A DNA stretch of 8,944 nt from Clostridia bacterium (GTDB lineage Bacteria; Bacillota_A; Clostridia; Oscillospirales; CAG-272), in NCBI GenBank assembly GCA_017462445.1, contig JAFTRB010000198.1, forward strand, positions 1 to 8,944, written 5' to 3'. Under the pieces are notes generated by a model. The model saw nothing but the letters and a program-made list of their open reading frames with translations, was not told the origin of the DNA and ran no database searches. Shown here piece by piece: positions 6,371 to 8,944 of the stretch (the stretch's first letter is position 1; the number at the start of each line of letters is the position of its first letter). The position numbers and the translations under genes were made by a program.

Positions 6371-7412
6371 TGCAATGAGTGGCGACAATGCTCCACTCGA
6401 AATAATTAAGGGAGCGGCAATGGCTGCTCATGAATACACAGAACATACTATTGTGCTTGTTGGAGATGAAAATATCATTTCCAACATCGCGGTTACAAAT
6501 GATATCGATCTTAAGGGAATAGAGATAATCAGCGCTCCCGGCGTTATAACTATGGAGGATAGCCCTCTTGCTGTTGTAAAGGGAAAGCGTGATTCCTCTA
6601 TGAGTGTTGGGCTTAAGTCTCTGCATAACGGCGAGGTAGATGCCTTTGTTAGCGCAGGAAATACCGGCGCTCTTATAACAGGCGCTACTATAATCTGCCG
6701 TCGTATACCCGGAATAAACCGCGCAGCAATTGCATCGGTTTTACCACTCTCCACTCCCGTATTGCTTATGGATTCCGGTGCAAATCTTACGGTTAGCTCG
6801 GACAACATTTGTCAGTTTGCGTTTATGGGCGCAAAGTATATGGAGAAAATATACGGCATAGACCGCCCAAGAATCGGTCAGCTAAACAACGGAGCTGAAT
6901 ATAATAAGGGAAACGCCCTGCAGATTGAATCCTATCAAATGCTCAGCGAAAGCGGGCTGGAGTTTGTCGGCAATGTTGAGGGCAAGGAGGTACCCTTCGA
7001 TGTCTGCGATGTTTTGGTGACAGACGGCTTCTCCGGAAACATCTTCCTGAAGACGGTTGAGGGAATGGGTAAGTTCCTTATGAAAACGCTTAAAGAGGTA
7101 ATAACCTCAAACATTCTTACCTCAGTTTCTGCTCTGACTCTTAAGGGAAAAATCAAGGAGATGAAGAAGAAGTTTGATGCTTCTGAGCATGGTGGCGCCC
7201 CTCTTCTTGGTATTTTAAGGCCTGTAATAAAAGCCCACGGTTCATCTGATGCGAATGCAATCAAGAACGCTGTAAGACAGGCCATTCACTATGTGCAGAC
7301 AGGTATTATAGACGATATTATCGCTTTTGCCAGAGATTATGACGAAAAGAAAATGCTGGACGATGCCGACAGAGAAATTTCGGGTATCGGAGATGAAGTA
7401 GAAGGACAGTAA
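6354..7412 (+). CDS. plsX: Phosphate acyltransferase PlsX
   Basis: PlsX converts acyl-ACP and phosphate to acyl-phosphate, the donor used by the membrane enzyme PlsY for the first acylation of glycerol-3-phosphate; it is a peripheral membrane enzyme. The 352-residue protein begins MRILVDAMSGDNAP, matching the family start (VDAMGGDNAP). It has the conserved SAGNTGAL at 100-107, MDSGAN at 139-144, KGNALQ at 185-190, TDGFSGNIFLKTVEG at 223-237 and HGGAPLLGI at 279-287 followed by VIKAHGSSDANAI at 291-303. The family signature usually read as LN(I/V)G is LNNG here, at 177-180. A charged loop at about 262-276 (KGKIKEMKKKF) lies in the region that contacts the membrane in other PlsX proteins. The ATG lies 17 bases inside trmFO with no clear ribosome binding site, suggesting translational coupling. 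The usual partner acpP is absent downstream. Confidence 0.97.
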   Translation: MRILVDAMSGDNAPLEIIKGAAMAAHEYTEHTIVLVGDENIISNIAVTNDIDLKGIEIISAPGVITMEDSPLAVVKGKRDSSMSVGLKSLHNGEVDAFVSAGNTGALITGATIICRRIPGINRAAIASVLPLSTPVLLMDSGANLTVSSDNICQFAFMGAKYMEKIYGIDRPRIGQLNNGAEYNKGNALQIESYQMLSESGLEFVGNVEGKEVPFDVCDVLVTDGFSGNIFLKTVEGMGKFLMKTLKEVITSNILTSVSALTLKGKIKEMKKKFDASEHGGAPLLGILRPVIKAHGSSDANAIKNAVRQAIHYVQTGIIDDIIAFARDYDEKKMLDDADREISGIGDEVEGQ

Positions 7413-7421
7413 TTTCATTGA

Positions 7422-7428
7422 AGGGAGG
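7422..7428 (+). promoter_or_regulatory. Ribosome binding site that fixes the rnc start
   Basis: AGGGAGG lies 7 bases before TTG 7436. Because it lies inside the longer frame that opens at TTG 7418, it argues against that upstream start. TTG 7430 is only one base away and too close to be used. Confidence 0.8.
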
Positions 7429-7435
7429 ATTGCGC

Positions 7436-8158
7436 TTGGCTATTGGTAAGAATATATTTGCTCTCGCGGAGCGACTCGGTTATGAGTTTGTTGATATTAA
7501 GCTTCTTGAGTCTGCTTTAACGCATTCCTCCTATACCAACGAGTTGAGAGCCAAGGGAATTCGTATCGAGTCTAATGAATTGCTTGAGTTCCTCGGCGAT
7601 GCCGTATTACAAATAGTTATTTCAGAGCAGCTCTTCGATAAATACCGTAAGCAGGGGGAGGGAATGCTGACAAGGATGCGTCAGCGTCTTGTTTGTGAGG
7701 CTACTCTTGCCGAGCTTGCGCTTTCTATATCTCTTGGTGATTATATAAATATCGGCTACTCCGAGGAGGGGATTGGCCTTAGGAAAAATCCAAAGATCCT
7801 TGCAAATACCCTTGAGGCTGTTATAGCTGCTGTATATACCGATGACAGAGAAAATAGAAACGGGCTTCAATATACCGCCGTTATACTATCTTTATTTGGT
7901 GGGATTATTGAGCGAGTGGCAAAGGGCGGAAGCACTGATTATAAAACTCTTCTTCAGCAGTTTGTCGAAAAAAATACCGGCTCGGTTCTGGAGTACCGGT
8001 ACAGCGAGGCCGGACCTGAGCATGATAAGGAGTTTACCGCAACTGCTTTTATAAATAATAATAAGGTGGGAGAGGGGCGAGGCTCTACAAAAAGAAACGC
8101 AGAGATGAATGCGGCAAAAGAGGCACTTACGCTCTTCGGTATATTGGATAATGAGTAG
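7436..8158 (+). CDS. rnc: Ribonuclease III
   Basis: RNase III cuts double-stranded RNA with Mg2+ and processes 30S rRNA precursor and many mRNAs. From TTG 7436 the protein has 240 residues and begins MAIGKNIFALAERLGY. The catalytic domain holds the family signature NELLEFLGDAVL at 47-58, with the acidic residues Glu48, Glu51 and Asp55, followed by GEGMLTRMRQRLV at 74-86 and TLAELA at 90-95. The segment ILANTLEAV at 121-129 keeps Glu127 (E. coli Glu117) but has Asn124 where E. coli has the metal ligand Asp114. A double-stranded RNA binding domain follows, starting at DYKTLLQQF and ending in GEGRGSTKRNAEMNAAKEAL. The start is set by AGGGAGG at 7422-7428. The gene lies 23 bases after plsX and overlaps the next gene by 8 bases. 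Identity is secure; the effect of Asn124 is unknown. Confidence 0.97.
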   Translation: MAIGKNIFALAERLGYEFVDIKLLESALTHSSYTNELRAKGIRIESNELLEFLGDAVLQIVISEQLFDKYRKQGEGMLTRMRQRLVCEATLAELALSISLGDYINIGYSEEGIGLRKNPKILANTLEAVIAAVYTDDRENRNGLQYTAVILSLFGGIIERVAKGGSTDYKTLLQQFVEKNTGSVLEYRYSEAGPEHDKEFTATAFINNNKVGEGRGSTKRNAEMNAAKEALTLFGILDNE

Positions 8159-8944
8159 ACACGTAAATATACCGATTTTCATTCCGCACCTTGGTTGCCC
8201 TAACCAATGTGTCTTTTGCAATCAACGAACGATTTGCGGCAGAGATGCTTTTCGGGCTGACAGCATACGCGCAGAAATTGAGTCGGTTTTGTCTACGGTA
8301 AGTCCTGATGATGAATGCGAAATTGCCTTCTTTGGAGGATCCTTTACCGGGATTGACAGAGGACTGATGGTTGATCTTCTCACTATAGCAAAGGAATATG
8401 TTGATAAAGGCTTTGTACGAAGCGTAAGATGCTCTACCAGGCCCGACTATATAAACGAAGAAATAATAAATCTTTTAAGAGAATATTCTGTAAATACAGT
8501 TGAACTTGGACTTCAAAGCTCCTCTGACTCGGTTCTTGCTCTGTCAAAAAGAGGACATAACCGTATAGATGAGGAACGGGCCTGCAGATTGCTTGTTGAC
8601 AATAAATTTTCGCTTGTAGGTCAGATGATGATAGGCTTACCCGGTTCAAGCCTCGAGAGCGAGCTTGAAACGGCAGAGTTTATTGCATCTGTTGGCGCGG
8701 AGTATGCAAGAATATATCCCACAGTTGTTTTTCAGGATACCGAGCTATGTAAAATGGCAAAAAGCGCCATTTATACACCGTTATCTCTTGATGATGCTAT
8801 TGAACGAAGCTGCGCGGTTTATAGTTATTTTCTCCGTAAGGGAGTAAAGGTTATCAGGGTAGGTCTATGTTCAAGTGATAATCTTGTAGACGATAGTAAA
8901 TATTTTGCAGGACCAAATCATCCTGCGCTGGGCGAGCTTGTACT
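8151..8944 (+). CDS. Elp3-like radical SAM protein, partial (3' end outside window)
   Basis: The frame opens at ATG 8151, overlapping the last 8 bases of rnc, and is still open after 264 codons at the window edge. The N-terminus contains GCPNQCVFC at 15-23, a CxxxCxxC motif (Cys16, Cys20, Cys23) that should hold the [4Fe-4S] cluster that cleaves S-adenosylmethionine. It is followed by the GGE-like FFGGSFTG at 61-68, RCSTRPDYI at 93-101, VELGLQS at 117-123 and QMMIGLPG at 158-165. These blocks match the radical SAM half of Elp3 (COG1243-like), including a later ARIYPTVVFQDTEL segment at 186-199. Classic Elp3 has a C-terminal acetyltransferase domain and modifies tRNA wobble uridine. Bacterial relatives in this context are, from memory, short and lack it, and their substrate is not established. 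The part needed to decide is outside the window. In many Clostridia such a gene sits between rnc and smc, so smc is the likely next gene. Confidence 0.9.
   Translation, partial: MSRHVNIPIFIPHLGCPNQCVFCNQRTICGRDAFRADSIRAEIESVLSTVSPDDECEIAFFGGSFTGIDRGLMVDLLTIAKEYVDKGFVRSVRCSTRPDYINEEIINLLREYSVNTVELGLQSSSDSVLALSKRGHNRIDEERACRLLVDNKFSLVGQMMIGLPGSSLESELETAEFIASVGAEYARIYPTVVFQDTELCKMAKSAIYTPLSLDDAIERSCAVYSYFLRKGVKVIRVGLCSSDNLVDDSKYFAGPNHPALGELV

Noticed and set aside
1..8944. Mobile elements, CRISPR array, tRNA genes, defence or other accessory system
   Set aside because: No transposase, integrase, direct-repeat array, tRNA-like cloverleaf or unknown gene cassette is visible. Nearly all the sequence is explained by conserved housekeeping genes.

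Overview
The window is a stretch of housekeeping chromosome from a bacterium that is almost certainly a Firmicute, most likely of the class Clostridia. The evidence is the order rpmI-rplT, TrmH-family methylase, dprA, topA, trmFO, plsX, rnc and an Elp3-like radical SAM gene; the presence of the folate-dependent tRNA methylase TrmFO; strong GGAGG-type ribosome binding sites; and a moderate, fairly A+T-rich base composition. All genes are on the + strand and packed tightly. The largest gap is about 60 bases, and no intergenic space exceeds 300 bases. I see no tRNA or rRNA gene, no CRISPR array, and no insertion sequence or phage gene.

Bases 1-569 are the tail of a ribosomal protein operon: the 3' part of rpmI (L35), complete rplT (L20), and a clear intrinsic terminator. 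Bases 588-2716 hold a SPOUT/TrmH-family RNA 2'-O-methyltransferase and DprA, the single-strand DNA and RecA-loading protein. Bases 2745-6370 hold DNA topoisomerase I, with four C-terminal Cys4 zinc ribbons, and TrmFO, which makes 5-methyluridine-54 in tRNA. Bases 6354-8158 hold PlsX (acyl-ACP to acyl-phosphate, the first step toward phosphatidic acid) and RNase III. From 8151 an Elp3-like radical SAM protein runs off the end of the window.

From 588 onward the genes look like one long co-transcribed unit. Stops and starts overlap at topA/trmFO, trmFO/plsX and rnc/radical SAM, which suggests translational coupling. The genes share no single pathway. They mix RNA modification and processing, DNA topology and recombination, and lipid synthesis, which is typical of conserved Clostridia housekeeping clusters.

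I found no new multi-gene system. The points worth a second look are regulatory or residue-level. There is a near-consensus sigma-A promoter inside the methylase gene, just downstream of a terminator that should block transcription from rplT. A small hairpin lies between the topA ribosome binding site and its start codon. The rnc start is best placed at TTG 7436. RNase III has Asn where the E. coli enzyme has the metal-binding Asp114. No acpP lies between plsX and rnc.
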